A DNA stretch of 64,000 nucleotides from Stropharia rugosoannulata. Lineage: Eukaryota > Basidiomycota > Agaricomycetes > Agaricales > Strophariaceae. The position numbers and the translations under genes are program-made. Shown piece after piece: positions 1-13,100 of this stretch. How positions within the stretch are numbered: the stretch's first letter is position 1; each line of letters opens with the position of its first letter. The stretch is taken from assembly GCA_028532985.1 (NCBI GenBank), contig JANCIK010000001.1, positions 682,001 through 746,000 on the forward strand. Direction: 5' to 3'. The notes under the pieces were generated by a model. It made no database searches. It saw only the letters and a program-made list of their open reading frames with translations, and had not been told where the DNA came from.

Positions 1-541
1 CGAAGGAGGCTTTGTAATGCTTCTTCCACGACGAGATGCTTCATAACTTGATCTGTCAGCACATGTAGGGATCCACCAATGACCTAGTCGAGCACTTCAT
101 GCATGAGAGGCATATACTGGCCTGTAGCTTCTTTCGTTAGTAATCAACGACGCAAGGATCTGGGGCCCTCTGGGGCCTCATTCTCGGATATTTTTAGGAC
201 GCCCTACAACTCCCTACTAGCCCCAGCTCTAATGCGCCCAAGTTCACCTTTGAAGGACAAGGGAAGCAGTAGGCATTGCACAACTTACTCAGCAGCCATC
301 GATATCACCTAGCCTTACTACGCTGGACGAGCGCCATTCCCGCCTTACCGCGCCGCCCGAATCTGTCGTGGCGCCTGCTGAGCGGTGCCGTATCCGCATC
401 CCAGTCATTTCACCGACCAGAAAAATCCTCACGCAAATAGACCATACCATACGACACCGCGTGGATCCCGCTGCTGATAAGTAGGTCGACGCTAGTGCTT
501 GAAGGTCGTGTCCACCCATAGTTGCCCTCAGATAGTTGAAC
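1..541. other. left edge, no gene assigned; 5' flank of the next gene
   Basis: Short open frames exist on both strands but none resembles a known protein or has a convincing splice partner. The right part is presumably the promoter and 5' UTR of the gene starting at 542. An end of a neighbouring gene beyond the edge cannot be excluded. Confidence 0.4.
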
Positions 542-1665
542 ATGCCTGATATCGCCTCCACACCTGTACCCACGCAAAGCGTAGACGCGTCAGCGCCGCC
601 CTGTAGCCTCAATAGCGATCCTAGCGATCCAAATTATCCGTCAATCGATGGTCGCGATAACATGCCTCCAATGAGCGCGATAAATCGAAACGGTTCAATG
701 CCCACGGTCGACCCATTCACATCGGAGGAGAATCCCCACCAGCATCAAACAAGCGAGTCGACAAAAATTGCGCCTCTGCCAACCGCGTTGCTGCACGAAG
801 ACCGCCTGCTTTCCCGTGTAGTGCGGGGAGATATGCCCCATGGAACTGCCCCACATCCGCCCCCACCCCCACAATATGGGGATGGAAACTTAAGACCGCC
901 GGATATCATAGTCACCGATGAGCTGATTCATCCGGAGCGTCCACCGGGTCATATCTGCGACGGTAATGGGGGGTCGATACCTGCGATAGGCCCTCGCCTA
1001 CCGACGCCCGCCTACTCCTTGACCTGGTCGGCTCAACCCAGCACAGTAGAAGCCCCGCCGACACCGCGATTAGATCAGGACGCCGACGCCGTACGGTATA
1101 ACACAGCGTACGGAGTGGGGGTGGTGAGGCGGCTCCCAGAGGCATTCCCAGAGTATACAGGGTCCATATGCTCGGGAAGGGGGCCGCCGGAACCTCTGCC
1201 ACCATATGGGACGAACAACCCACCGCAATATAATCGCTTTTTACCCGCGACATTGCCGCACAAGCCGCAGACGAGGGCTAAGCTGTTATTCAAATACGGA
1301 TTTCGTGAGAGCATCCTCCATCGTACCATTCGCGAAACGTAACTCACATGAACAACTCAGTCTTCCCCGTCTTTTGGATTGTTGGCGCGTTGGCACTGAT
1401 TCGCTCTCGGCACCCATTGAATTCTGATTCCGGTTGGCCTTCTAATGGTGACTGTTTGAGATGGTGCAACGAGCACCTAGATGCAGAAGAGGATAGAATT
1501 GAGTACATGAAGCAGTTTCACGCTTGTGAGAGGAAATGGGCAAAGAGATGCCTACTGGCTGCCTTCTTGTTGACGTGCTTTGCCATAGCTTTCGGGGCAA
1601 CGGCGCTGGGTATCTCAAAAGCGACAGGAGGGGCAAACTCAATGGTCCCTCAGAGTGCAGGATAG
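542..1665 (+). CDS. proline-rich single-pass membrane protein, hypothetical (355 aa, 2 exons)
   Basis: Exons 542-1304 and 1361-1665; the 56-nt intron (gtgaga...ctcag) has phase 1 and restores a continuous KYGFLFPVFWIVGA stretch, a motif I associate with an uncharacterised basidiomycete family of proline-rich membrane proteins. Residues 1 to about 240 are Pro/Ser/Asn-rich and probably disordered, with runs such as PHPPPPPQYGDG. The C-terminal part holds the FPVFWIVGA segment, an acidic amphipathic stretch, a conserved-looking ERKWAKRC motif and a hydrophobic helix (AAFLLTCFAIAFGATAL) that should span a membrane. The first ATG is at 542; an upstream TTG is in frame but not a likely start. The gene is tail-to-tail with ADE6, about 300 bp away. 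The function is unknown; an endomembrane or plasma-membrane location is inferred only from the helix. Confidence 0.8.
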
Positions 1666-1963
1666 TTGGCTCAAAATTTTCAAGATTCACGTCGGTCCTT
1701 GTTTATGCTGAACATGTGGCGCGATATATTCAGTGTAGTCGACGTCCATCCCCAGTGATATTAAAGCATACTGCATCTTTTCCCAATAATTTGAAAATGT
1801 AAGATTCGATTCCCCTTTCTTTCTACATCGACGCCTTATTGGCGGTTGACATATAACTGTCTTTTGAGAGATACAAGATAGAAATAAAAATATCTAGTAG
1901 TGAAGTCAAAGTCAGTTTTGACCTGTATTTTGAAATGACATTGCTTCTCACCGTGACGGAGCT

Positions 1964-4900
1964 CTAGTTGCACCACTTCCTAGCATTTTGGAAAAGTCTG
2001 AACCACGGGCCCATGCCTCCCCAAGTATCTTTCATGTGATCCGGGTACCAGCTGTTCGCTTCCAACATTGTAACGCGCTCTGGATGAGGCATAAGCGCTA
2101 GGACCCGCCCATTGGGAGTCTGAACTCCTGTTATACCCGCCGGACTGCCATTGGGGTTAAGTGGGTACACCTCCGTTGGCGCGCCTGTCGAGTCAACATA
2201 ACGCACAGCAACCAGTCCTGCAGCCTCAAGTGCATCCTTGTGAGCTGGATCAGCAAACGCCGCCCTGCCCTCACCATGAGCGACGGCTACAGGGAGCTTC
2301 GATCCCATCATATCAGAGAAGAAGACAGATGAGCGTGTCACAGGACTCTCCACGACCTCAACCATTGACACACGACCCTCGAAACGTTCACCGCGATTGG
2401 GCTTGAAGTCTGGCCACGCCTCCGTTCCCGGGATAATCTCGCGCAAGTTGCTGAGGAACTGGCAACCATTGCAAACTCCAAGGACGAAGGTGTCTTCGCG
2501 GGCGAAAAAGTTGGTGAATTCACAACGAGCAACGTCGTTCAAGAGAGCCGAGTTGGCCCAGCCCTTGCCAGCGCCGAGGACGTCACCGTAGGAGAAACCG
2601 CCACAGGCGGCAAAGCCACGGAACTGGGCAAGGCTGACTGCCCCGCTGAGGATGTCAGACATATGCACGTCAACTGCCTCGAAGCCAGCGGCAGTGAATG
2701 ACCACGCCATCTCTACTTGTCCGTTGACGCCCTGCTCACGAAGGATGGCGACTTTGGGGCGCGAAGGGAGGTCGACCGGAGGCTCGGGGTTGAATGAAAG
2801 GTCAAAGAATAGCCCCGTGTGGGTCTTGTTAGTGATGAGTGAGTACTCTTCTTCGGCAGCCACAGAATTGTCGCGCAAGAGTTGCATCCTGTAAGAAGTC
2901 TCTGACCAGATCTTTTGCAAATCGCCGCGCTGGGCAGTGTATAGTGTTTGGGCCTGGTGAATGAAAGAGATGGTCTCGTCATTGGGAGCATTTACGCGTC
3001 CGATAACATGGATGGAGGTGGACGGGAACCCAGAGTTATTGAAAACAGCCATGAGGTCGGAAAGCTGTGAATTGCGGACCTGAACAACCGCGCCGAGTTC
3101 TTCATTGAAAAGTGTTGCAACAACATTCTCTTTAGCATGCAAAGCATCAAGAGATACTTCCACTCCAGCTCTTCCCGCGAAAGCCATCTCCACGATAGTT
3201 GTGAACAAGCCACCATCCGAACGATCGTGGTATGCGAGGACCAGGCCAGGGTGGTTCACCTTCGCTGCCTGACAGCCTTGGAAAAATGCTTTTAGGACGG
3301 CTGGGTCTTCGACATCTGGAGCAGAGGAACCGATTTCCTTGAACACTTGAGCAAGTGCTGAACCGCCCATGCGTGCCTTCCCGTTCGCGAGGTCAAAGAA
3401 GACGATGCTCGTAGGCTCGCCAACATCAGTGCGCAACTGAGGTGTCCATGTATTACGGACGTCTTGAACCGGAGCAAAGGCCGTTATGATGACTGACATA
3501 GGCGCGCTAACCTCCTTTTGTTCCTCGCCTTCACGCCACTTCATCGACATAGACATCGAGTCCTTGCCCACAGGGATGCCGACTCCAAGTGCAGGGCACA
3601 AGTCAAGTCCGATCGCTTGAACGGCCGCGTACAAAGCAGCTCCCTCTCCTTCCTTGGATGCGGCGCACATCCAATTAGCGCTCAATTTGACATGACTGAT
3701 ATCGCCAACGTGAGCAGAGGCAAGGTTCATGAGCGATTCCGCGACGGCCATTCGAGCGGATGCAGCGGCGCTGAGAAGCGCAAGGGGCGTGCGTTCACCC
3801 ATCGCCATCGCCTCTCCGGTGACAACATCGAAGCCGTAGGATGACCGTGTAACCGCAACGTCAGCGACGGGGACTTGCCAGGGTCCTACCATCTGGTCGC
3901 GGGTAACTAGGCCCGTGATAGTGCGGTCTCCGATGGTGATGAGGAATGACTTCGAGCCAACACTGGGAAGGCGAAGAACGCGATCAACAGCGACGGGTAT
4001 ACGCTCTGAAAGTGTTGTCGTGTTAGGGACATGAGAGGCCAGGGATATGTCAAATTCAGCACGCTCAACATGGCGCGTGTTGTCCTTCCTCGCCATCTTA
4101 GGCGCTTTCCCGAAAAGAGTCGACATCTTCAGTCTGATGACATCTTGTTTGAGAAGGCGGTCGGTCACCACCAATTCTTGTTCCTGAGTCGCGACCCCAA
4201 CTATTGAGAACGGACATCTTTCACGGGTAGCAATCTGCACGAAATCGTCGACCTTGTCTGCTGCGATGGCCAACACATATCGTTCTTGACTCTCGTTGCA
4301 CCATATCTCCATTGGGGACATAGACGAATCGGCAACAAGAACGTCGCGAATCTCGAAGATCGCACCGAGATCGGAATCATGAACCAATTCCGGCAGTGCG
4401 TTGGAAAGTCCGCCTGCACCCACATCGTGAATACTTTCGATGGGGCTTGCCTCACCACGGCTAATGCAAGCATCAATTACTTGCTGACAACGGCGTTGCA
4501 TTTCTGGGTTGTCTCTTTGCACGGAGGCAAAGTCGAGTTCTGCAGAGCTGGCGCCAGATACCTGACTCGAAGCTGCTCCTCCCCCTAAACCAATCAAAAG
4601 ACCAGGCCCACCGAGCACCACAAGCTTCGCTCCGGGGGTGATAGGCTGCTTCTTCGAAAATTGGGGGCGAACATTGCCATATCCTCCAGCAATCATGATC
4701 GGCTTGTGGTATCCACGTACTTCACGCAAGGAGCCATCGAGGGAGACAGGGACGCTTTCTGCGAATGTGCGGAAGTACCCGGTAAGTGCAGGACGACCGA
4801 ACTCGTCGTTGAAAGCACTAGCCCCAAGCGGCCCTTCAATCATGATATCTAACGCAGATGCGATGTGATTTGGGCGACCAAAATCTGTCTCCCAGGGTTG

Positions 4901-6001
4901 TTCGTATCCGGGAATTAATAGATTCGAGACGGTGAAGCCAGCGAGTCCTGCTTTAGGTTTCGATCCCCGCCCAACAGCCCCTTCGTCGCGAATTTCACCT
5001 CCGGACCCAGTAGCTGCGCCGGGATATGGAGAGACTGCAGTAGGGTGGTTATGGGTCTCCACTTTGATGAGAATTGGCATTTCTTCTTGCTCCGACTTAT
5101 ATACATGGGACGAGTTCGCACTGAATCTGGGAGCAGAACTTCCCTCGAGTACAGCAGCATTATCCGAGTAAGCAGAGATCGTTCCCTGCCCGCTGACCTT
5201 CTCAGTGTTGCGAATCATGTTAAAAAGGGAATGCGTTTGAGGTTGACCATCAATTGTCCACGATGCGTTGAAAATCTTGTGACGGCAATGCTCAGAGTTG
5301 ACTTGGGCAAACATGAAAAGTTCGGCATCGGTGGGGTTTCGGCCCATGGAAGCTTGGCCGGAGACGTAGGCCTCTATGAGATAGTTAATTTCCTCAGGAG
5401 CTAATGCAAGGCCTAACTCAACATTGGCAGAAACGAGCTTCTCCTTGGCGTCGGCTGCAGACAAAAGATCGACATGTCGGAGAGGCTTCGCTGTGTCATG
5501 CTGGAAAAGATCACTTTCAAGGGGAGGTTCAAAACTGATGGCCTGGGTCATACGATCGTGAATAAGGTGCGAGAAGGCTGCGACATCGGGTTTTCGCCCA
5601 TCCGAGGTTGTGAAAGCAAAGATCGCGCCCCTCTCGATCCTTTCAACATGGCCTCCAAGGTTGCACAACGATGCGATATCTGTGGCCTTGCTCGACCACG
5701 GAGAAACCGATCCCAGTCGCGGAAACACGTATAACACGTTGGCTCCCATTGCGACAGTCCATGCATTCGGGGAAGTTTGCGAGTTAACGCGGTCACCGTA
5801 GTCGAGGAGGCGATCCAGGATACCGCGGAAGGGAGAGCTGGGGTTGTTGAGCTCCTCTTCGCTGCTTCTGTCCCTACATTTCACGAAGTGCACCCAGGCG
5901 GTGTCGACTGATTGGATATGAGGACATTTTTGCTGAAGATCGCGTAGAAGCGCAGCGACCTTTGGCTTCGATAGCGCAGATGAACCTGTGAGGAGGAGCA
6001 T
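1964..6001 (-). CDS. ADE6: phosphoribosylformylglycinamidine synthase (FGAM synthase), 1345 aa
   Basis: This enzyme catalyses the fourth step of de novo purine synthesis in the cytosol: FGAR + glutamine + ATP to FGAM. The single exon encodes 1345 residues, close to the roughly 1350 of yeast Ade6, so the protein looks complete. The N-terminal region is followed by the linker motif [10 protein letters not shown], the AIRS-type synthase half with the [20 protein letters not shown] segment, a second AIRS-like half ([13 protein letters not shown]), and a C-terminal class I glutamine amidotransferase. The catalytic cysteine is in GVCNGCQF (Cys1177) and the His/Glu pair is in MPHPERV (His1306, Glu1308). 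The start ATG at 6001 opens [11 protein letters not shown]. No introns interrupt it, unlike almost every neighbour. It is convergent with the proline-rich membrane gene. The 5' flank beyond 6001 shows no gene. Confidence 0.97.
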   Translation of the reverse strand: MLLLTGSSALSKPKVAALLRDLQQKCPHIQSVDTAWVHFVKCRDRSSEEELNNPSSPFRGILDRLLDYGDRVNSQTSPNAWTVAMGANVLYVFPRLGSVSPWSSKATDIASLCNLGGHVERIERGAIFAFTTSDGRKPDVAAFSHLIHDRMTQAISFEPPLESDLFQHDTAKPLRHVDLLSAADAKEKLVSANVELGLALAPEEINYLIEAYVSGQASMGRNPTDAELFMFAQVNSEHCRHKIFNASWTIDGQPQTHSLFNMIRNTEKVSGQGTISAYSDNAAVLEGSSAPRFSANSSHVYKSEQEEMPILIKVETHNHPTAVSPYPGAATGSGGEIRDEGAVGRGSKPKAGLAGFTVSNLLIPGYEQPWETDFGRPNHIASALDIMIEGPLGASAFNDEFGRPALTGYFRTFAESVPVSLDGSLREVRGYHKPIMIAGGYGNVRPQFSKKQPITPGAKLVVLGGPGLLIGLGGGAASSQVSGASSAELDFASVQRDNPEMQRRCQQVIDACISRGEASPIESIHDVGAGGLSNALPELVHDSDLGAIFEIRDVLVADSSMSPMEIWCNESQERYVLAIAADKVDDFVQIATRERCPFSIVGVATQEQELVVTDRLLKQDVIRLKMSTLFGKAPKMARKDNTRHVERAEFDISLASHVPNTTTLSERIPVAVDRVLRLPSVGSKSFLITIGDRTITGLVTRDQMVGPWQVPVADVAVTRSSYGFDVVTGEAMAMGERTPLALLSAAASARMAVAESLMNLASAHVGDISHVKLSANWMCAASKEGEGAALYAAVQAIGLDLCPALGVGIPVGKDSMSMSMKWREGEEQKEVSAPMSVIITAFAPVQDVRNTWTPQLRTDVGEPTSIVFFDLANGKARMGGSALAQVFKEIGSSAPDVEDPAVLKAFFQGCQAAKVNHPGLVLAYHDRSDGGLFTTIVEMAFAGRAGVEVSLDALHAKENVVATLFNEELGAVVQVRNSQLSDLMAVFNNSGFPSTSIHVIGRVNAPNDETISFIHQAQTLYTAQRGDLQKIWSETSYRMQLLRDNSVAAEEEYSLITNKTHTGLFFDLSFNPEPPVDLPSRPKVAILREQGVNGQVEMAWSFTAAGFEAVDVHMSDILSGAVSLAQFRGFAACGGFSYGDVLGAGKGWANSALLNDVARCEFTNFFAREDTFVLGVCNGCQFLSNLREIIPGTEAWPDFKPNRGERFEGRVSMVEVVESPVTRSSVFFSDMMGSKLPVAVAHGEGRAAFADPAHKDALEAAGLVAVRYVDSTGAPTEVYPLNPNGSPAGITGVQTPNGRVLALMPHPERVTMLEANSWYPDHMKDTWGGMGPWFRLFQNARKWCN

Positions 6002-9000
6002 CTACAGAATCAGATGAGATCCAGTTGTACGTGTAAAGATTAGAACCCTCACCGCGCACTTGTCGTGTCCCAAGTTGAAGACTTTTAGTGGGTCGTGATT
6101 AGATTCATCATTTGAAATATCGGTGAACGTCGGACCCTTTAGTCAGCACGTGATTTGCGGAACACTTGGCACGAGCCGGCCGACGATCAGTGTCTCCTTG
6201 GACTCGATTTGAAGCTTGAACGTTGAACTCTTTTCCAAACTTTATCCGACGCCTTGAACCCGAACCTATTAGAATGACACAAAATTTTAGAGAGAGATAT
6301 GCATAACAGCCCATACTGGTGTATGTAGTCTGTGAGACAGTTGTCATTATGCTTTTGAGGTGGACTCCTACTTGAGAGAGACCAAAGAGAGACTTGAAAT
6401 AAATGCATGCGGTTGCCCAAAAAGTAGTGCTCATTTCGTTCAAACTCTGACCGGATAATGAGTAGCTAAACTCTTGGACACTGACTGAGAAATCTTCCAG
6501 GTCGCAGAAATGAATAAATGCGCATCGATGTCAAAATGGTGGCACGGAGCATAATGCATAATGACTCTGGGGTCAAAAGCAACGAGGCATCCTTATCACA
6601 TTCTACCCCTCCGAAGACAAAGTCAATAACTATAAGCCTCACCAACATTTGCACTAAGAAGCTTACATGTCATTACTTCGGTAGGACCAGTCTCTAGAAA
6701 AGATCATGCGTCTTCTATAGGTAATAATGCACTGCGACTTATGAGCAAATTAATTCTCACCATTAGTACCCTCCCGCGCTTTCAACCAAGCTCCGATCTC
6801 CTTACCCCTTAATCCCCAACGACTTCGACCGTGTACGCGTTGCAGCCTTTATGAGAAACACTTTCTGTTCCCGCAGGCGAGTTTACTCAATATTCACGAC
6901 ACCTGATCACAAAGTCCAATAAGACCAGCAGACAAAATTAGAGCGACCGGACCTTGAACCTGACAAAGAAGCACTCACAGCTTCTTACGGTAAACACCAG
7001 ACTTACACCTACACGTGTATCAGTAAATTCTACGTCAAAGAAAATATGGCTAGCAAGAGCCACAGCCACGGAGCCTCTCCGTGCACGAAGTATTTGACTT
7101 GTGTTTGATTGCCTCGGTCCATTACAGTATATAATCGACGCGTGCATTCATAAACAAGCAGGAGCAATCTCGCCTGGCCGCGTATGTTTCTGGACCCTGG
7201 AGACAAACTATATCAATTTTGGTCTTAGCATAAAAATGCATCCAGAACGCCTACATACACCGCTGATTGACTCGTCGAGAACAAGTCGCTAGCGGCGAAT
7301 AAGCCTACATTTCGATTTTTATTCAATCTAGGATTGCTCAGAAGTGTGACGAGGGAAATCTTGATTAAAATTCGGATTCAGGACACGAGGCGGGAATCCT
7401 TGTTGGTCCTTAACAGTTGGCAGTTAGGGCGGTTATCCTCAGTACCGTGGTCCACTGGGTGTGGGATGACTAACGCAAAATGTGCGCTAGAATCTAACCG
7501 CTCGGACCTTGGGCAACCGGAAGCTTTGTTAAGCCTTGAGGCTGAACGGTCTAGTTGCTGAAGAGGATGGACATGAGAAGAGTACTGTCACAATACGGCC
7601 CGGCATTGAGGGATCCTGTTTCGCATGTACAGAGGTCAGTGCCTAGAGGTATAACTCGTTATGGAACGGAGTACCCACCGTCAATACAAGACATGAGCTC
7701 TGGCTCACACCTCAGAATTGGGAAGCAGACGGGAAATATAAATTGTCTGGGGGGCGAGGAAGGGGATGATAATCAGATTAGAATAGCAAATTAATTCCAT
7801 TGAGTAAGCCATTAGATGCGCTGTAAACTTTAAAATAACAGCATTGCCCAGAGCGCAGTGCAAAATTATGCTAGACATCGAAAGATGGTTGCAGAGCTAT
7901 ATTCAATAGCAGACTCTATTGTCCGGTCACAAGGAGAACGCCGCTGCCTCGAGGCCGGTAAGAACTTGTCATTCAAGCTTCAGAATATGAGGGCAAAACC
8001 AGGACGAGTACACAAGTAGCACAAAGAAAGAGACTGCTTCAGCTTTTGAAACCAAGATGCTAGAAGGGGAGATCGAAACGCCAGTTCACGTGTCCTTGAG
8101 AAGGATGATGCAGGGGGACAAAATACCGGGACCATAGAGCAGGCTATTCCCCACTGAGCGTCGGTCAGGCTGACTCGTCGCGGGTACCTTTGGATATCCC
8201 AAGGCCAGGGCGATGTGATAAGATCCCAAAGCACAAGGGTGTCGGACCGCAAAACATATAACCGGGCTCACGAGGCGTCGCGGAACCCCGCAACAACAGA
8301 TGGAGTCCCAAATAATCAAGTGGGATACCGCACCGCGAGGCACGGTAAGAAAATGTCAGCTTGATGAGAAAAGGGAAGGCGGCGAGGGGTTTCTGTATAT
8401 CACACCTGTACAAAGGATATCAGAGAATCGCGGCGGACGAAGGGATCAGAGTTAGAATTTGTAAAATGCCGCATTTACAGGCTAGCTGTATGGCGCCTTC
8501 GAACGCTGACAAAAGTCTGCATATATGCGTCATCGGGTTAGTCAAATTTTGGTAGGCTCAATGCTGCCTTGAGTCCTGACCGAACCGTGAACGGAACCGA
8601 GAAAGTCCGAGTGAATGTATTTTGAAGCTGGTGAATAAAGCGTGTCATGCATAGATATTTATCTTGCTGATTTATGGTCTTGTCCGACCCTAGTGTTCAG
8701 TGTCGGCGTGCTTATCCTATCTTCTGCCGTATACACATCAAACGGTAGTACGATGCAGACAGTTGCTTGAGGACGAAGGCATTCACGGTATCGCAAGCGC
8801 AGTATGAATGGGTTGGCTGAATAAACAGACCAGTATGGTCACGTTAAAGACACCATGGTTATCTCCTGGTAATTCCGCAGTACTGCAACATACAGACGGG
8901 TTAAGACGTATTCGTACCTTATAAATCTTGACCCCTGAACATAATGAACTGACCAGACCTTCGCGTGAAGTTCAACTCTGTCGTTTTCGTAATAAGACGC

Positions 9001-10199
9001 ATTGATATATGGAAGCAGAAGTTCGAAAGGACCCGTCGCCGTCGGCGAAAAAAAGTAGCAGGAGGGATATTAACGGGAAGTGTTTACAGGAAGTCGAACT
9101 TCGTCATGATAGATCCGGTCAAGGCGCGTGGGTACGCGAAGGTACGCGAGCGATGTTTTAGGACCACGTGTACTGTGGCCTACAATTCTCACGGTACTTG
9201 CGCGCTGTTGGCGCTCTGTTACCGCGGTTGGCACTTAGCGGTTAGCGCTCTGAAACGCACTAATCCTTCAAGCAAGTAAGAGCTACAATTGGTCTCTATT
9301 CTTCCATCTCGGGCTGATCTGAGTACTCATCCCTATTCGGATTTTTTGTTCAATTAATTTGCAAAGAATTTTCACTCAACCAAGATGATTCAACAAATTA
9401 ATGTAAACCCAACCCATCATAAAACTTCCAAGATTAAGAGAGATCGGAGGAGTAATTTGCCTACATGGATGTAAAGTATGATACATAGCTCAGGATATTC
9501 CTCGTTACAGCAACGCGTTCCTAAGAATTTTAATAACATCTGGCAAGTCCTAATAGACCGGCTTCCCACTACTTCCCAAAGGCCGGACGTCAAGGCTACA
9601 TAGTACAACCTATCACACCCTGGTATCCCGCCCCATTTGCACATACAAATCCATCTCATTTCCCAATCCAATCTCCCATACCCAATCCGAGCCCGATAAC
9701 TCAGTCTCAAGCCGGCTTCAACACTTTTACATCTGCCTGCGTACCATTGTCCCTGATTCACTGGGAAACAATGGTCAATCCTGGGGATAAAGAGGGCCGC
9801 ATTTTGATCCGCTACGTCCGACTGCCCCTTTCGCTTTAAAAAATCAACACACGCCCATAAGTTCTTGGAGCCCGCGCTGATGCGCTCTCATAGATGACCT
9901 CTTCTATGACTCTCGCCTGAGCGCATCGCGCCAGCTACTGGGAAAAGTCGTCATGACAATACTCAAGTACACGGGCGACCAGTCAACTCACCGAGGCGGG
10001 ATTCCACCCACCTTTGGTGTATCATATACGCAGAGAAGCATGTAATCCGCGCACCTTTCCCGTGTGGAGGTTTAATTGATGGTATCATAGTATATTCTAT
10101 GAAATTCTTGCATTCACGATTACAGCACGCAGAAAAGAATTCATATATGTAAGTAAGTACATACCTACAAATCCAGTACCCAGCGGCCGGTCAGGAGAC
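6002..10199. other. about 4.2 kb without a recognisable gene
   Basis: Only short open frames below about 115 codons occur, on both strands, with no family similarity and no convincing donor/acceptor chains. The part next to 6001 should contain the ADE6 promoter. I see no tRNA A/B boxes, no transposase or reverse-transcriptase motifs, and no long terminal repeats. It may be decayed sequence, but nothing in it identifies the parent. Confidence 0.5.
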
Positions 10200-13100
10200 A
10201 GTTATCAGCCTTCTATCAGCTTCTGCCCGCCGCGGTGCGCCCAGAAGACGGGCGCGTTGGAGCCAGCAAGCTCATAAAAACGTCAGTGGGGCGTGCGCTG
10301 CGGTCATAGATGACATGGATCCGGGGGGAGCGTGTGTCCCGCGCGGCCTTCGCGCAAATTTCGCCATGCATGGCACACACCCAGACGGGCATCGGCGAGC
10401 TGGTGCTGATAGCGGCCACCCGGGCACCTAGAGTATGTGTATGTATGTATCTATGCATCTATACTCATCACAGAAGTCAGGAGGGCGAGCTAGAGCTTCT
10501 TTTGCCGTATACGCAGATAGGGCGCGTACGTACACGCTGCGCGTGGTGCATGTACTTATTTTGAGTGTTGGTCCAGGACCAGGACCAGGATTAATGGCGT
10601 AGAGCCTGAGCTTGAGCTTGCGTGAAGGGCCGTCCGCACAGCCTATAATATAGCTGCCCGGCACCGCGGGTCGTTGCTGGCCTGCGACTGCCGTGCTGAG
10701 CCGTGCCACTGCGACTGGCCTGAGGCCCGGAGTCAATTGGGATTGCGTATTGGGATTCCAAGGTCACATATGTAGGTATTCATTGACCGTGTATGTAAAT
10801 AATGTTGATACGGCACAGTACCAAGTTACCAAAGCGTATGAGCGACCTGCAGACCAGAGGCAAATTAGGGAGCAGCCTCGGTGTCAGAACAGCTTCTAGC
10901 ACGCTCGCCGCGTCCCGGCGAGGCCTGCGCTATGTATACGACGCCAGCGCGGCTCCGGCGCGTCGTCTCACCTCGCCTGCACACCGACTCTGATATGATA
11001 TGATGGAGTCGATGATTCGCGGTAAGGACTTCTTTCTACGTACTTCTACTTCTGTACATCACTACCCAAACAACACTCCCTCCTGATCGCCCAGGCCATT
11101 CGAAGCTAGCGGCTATGAGCCACGTCACGTCTGTCTTCCCGCTGGGTGCGTGGGGGGTGCAGGAATAACTTGCAGGACATTGGCATCAGTACAGGGCCAT
11201 AAATACACCAATGCGTATGTGCGTGTGAGAGAACCTCTGCTGGCCTTCCCACATCATCATGTACATAATGCCTCCGGTCTGGGGAAACCCAGCCGGGCCT
11301 GCGGGGTACCCAGGCGGTGGGAGACTGGACACTAGAGGGCGTGGATGGAAGGGGTACTATATACGTAATCGGGAACTAAATAATGGGTGTGTGCTATGTT
11401 AAACGCAACGCGACTGCGCTCATAATGCACTTCCGGAAGCTGGACTGCCTGCTCGGGCTGGCCAATGGGCACCGGCCAACGGCCAAGACTTGGGGCGTTC
11501 TATGATATTCTCGCAATCTCTGCTACTAGTGCTATCGCCCAACCAGCTGCTAGTGCCCGTTCCTCACCGCACCTCGCGCGCGCACCAAAATACCTATTAC
11601 CCACTCGCGCGCGAAGTATGTACTCGAGATACCTCCACGTCACATCGATCCCTGGAACTACGTATGTGTTAATTACTCCATTCACGAACGTTATAATCGT
11701 ACTATCTCACAACGCTATCACACGCCGTGCCTTGCCCCTCTCGCGCAACTCTAATATTAATACATAGCAGCGCGGGCAACGATGCACCGTCACGGCCTGC
11801 CGTGCCACTGCACCGTGCGTACCCGTACGCACCGACAGCCGTGCCCCGGGTGCGCAGCGCTTAGTACGATACACGCGCGTGCAAACGTAAATACATCATT
11901 ACACAGGCAGCACACGCGCACGTCCGCTTGCGCTTGCGCTGCCACTCGCTGCCGCCGCGCGCACGGATCTTCAGTGGGAGTGACAGTCAGTGCGAATGAC
12001 TGATAAGTAGGCAGGTGCGAACGGCTTTCAGGGTAGTAAGCTAGGGCAGGCTGAGCGGCCAAGCCTGGCTACTCTAGGCCTCCCAGGATCTCTTCAATCT
12101 CATGTGCACTCCGGATTCGAATCAAAGGATGCGGCGGTGGGTCGCGCTGCGTCCTGCGTCACACCGCACATTTAATTAGCGGATTAGGTTGTGGGTGTTA
12201 TAACACGAACAGACGTTTTTACTTTGCATCTACATAGTCTATGGTATCTTTGTCGGTCACTGCCTCTATTTTGATAAGTTCAAAAGTAGCACTGCGATAG
12301 CACAGTGATCCAACCTTCAACAACTACTTGGTATATTCAAGTCGTGCTCTATACCGAGCAGTGAAGAGGAAAAAAGCCCACTCCGACGGCATCGCGGAAG
12401 CGGGCGGGCGGGCGGGCATACGGGCGTCTATTTATGTGAACGACTATTACCTTACTAATACACCAAGCAACGACCACCGTGTCATCCTTCCCTTGCTCAG
12501 TAATTACTTGCACAAGAATGCTTAGTAGTCAAGCTGTTGTGAGTCGATTACTAAGGGTAACTACACATGGTAATACTCGACGTGAAGTATTTGCATCAGT
12601 TAAAGCACGGTAAGTACATGTATATGATAATCCTCCGAATCGGTTCGGCCAGTGGTCAACTAAGACTAATCACCAAGGAATTACTGTCACGATGACGGTG
12701 ATTACTTACTTTACTCTCTTAAGTATATTTGGCCTGGAGGAGCGCTGTCAATGATTGATGAGGATATAGCAAAAGGGGTGATGAGCAAGCAAAGAACTGA
12801 TGAGCAAGCAAAGGAGTGATGAGAAAACAAAGGAGTGATGAGAAAGGAGAGGACTGATGAAAAAAAGAAAAAGATGGGCATGAAACGGTAAACCTGTTAC
12901 TTACCTTAGCTTCCTTACCTCACGAAACACTTAAAGAACGAGTAAATAATTCACGGGGGTTGTACATAACTCAAGGGAGATGTGAAAAAGCGGAGTTGTC
13001 CGTGGGCGCTCCGGCGCTCGATTCTTTGGGTTTATACCGGCTGGAGCCTGCGGGTGTACTCGAGTACATAAGGCCTGCGGGTCCCGGGACGCCGTTCGGA

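Noticed and set aside
1075..1347. Minus-strand frames opposite the proline-rich membrane protein
   Set aside because: Shadow frames of a GC-rich coding exon; no motifs.
12110..12128. ggattcgaatca string resembling a tRNA B box
   Set aside because: No A box, acceptor stem or anticodon arm can be built around it.
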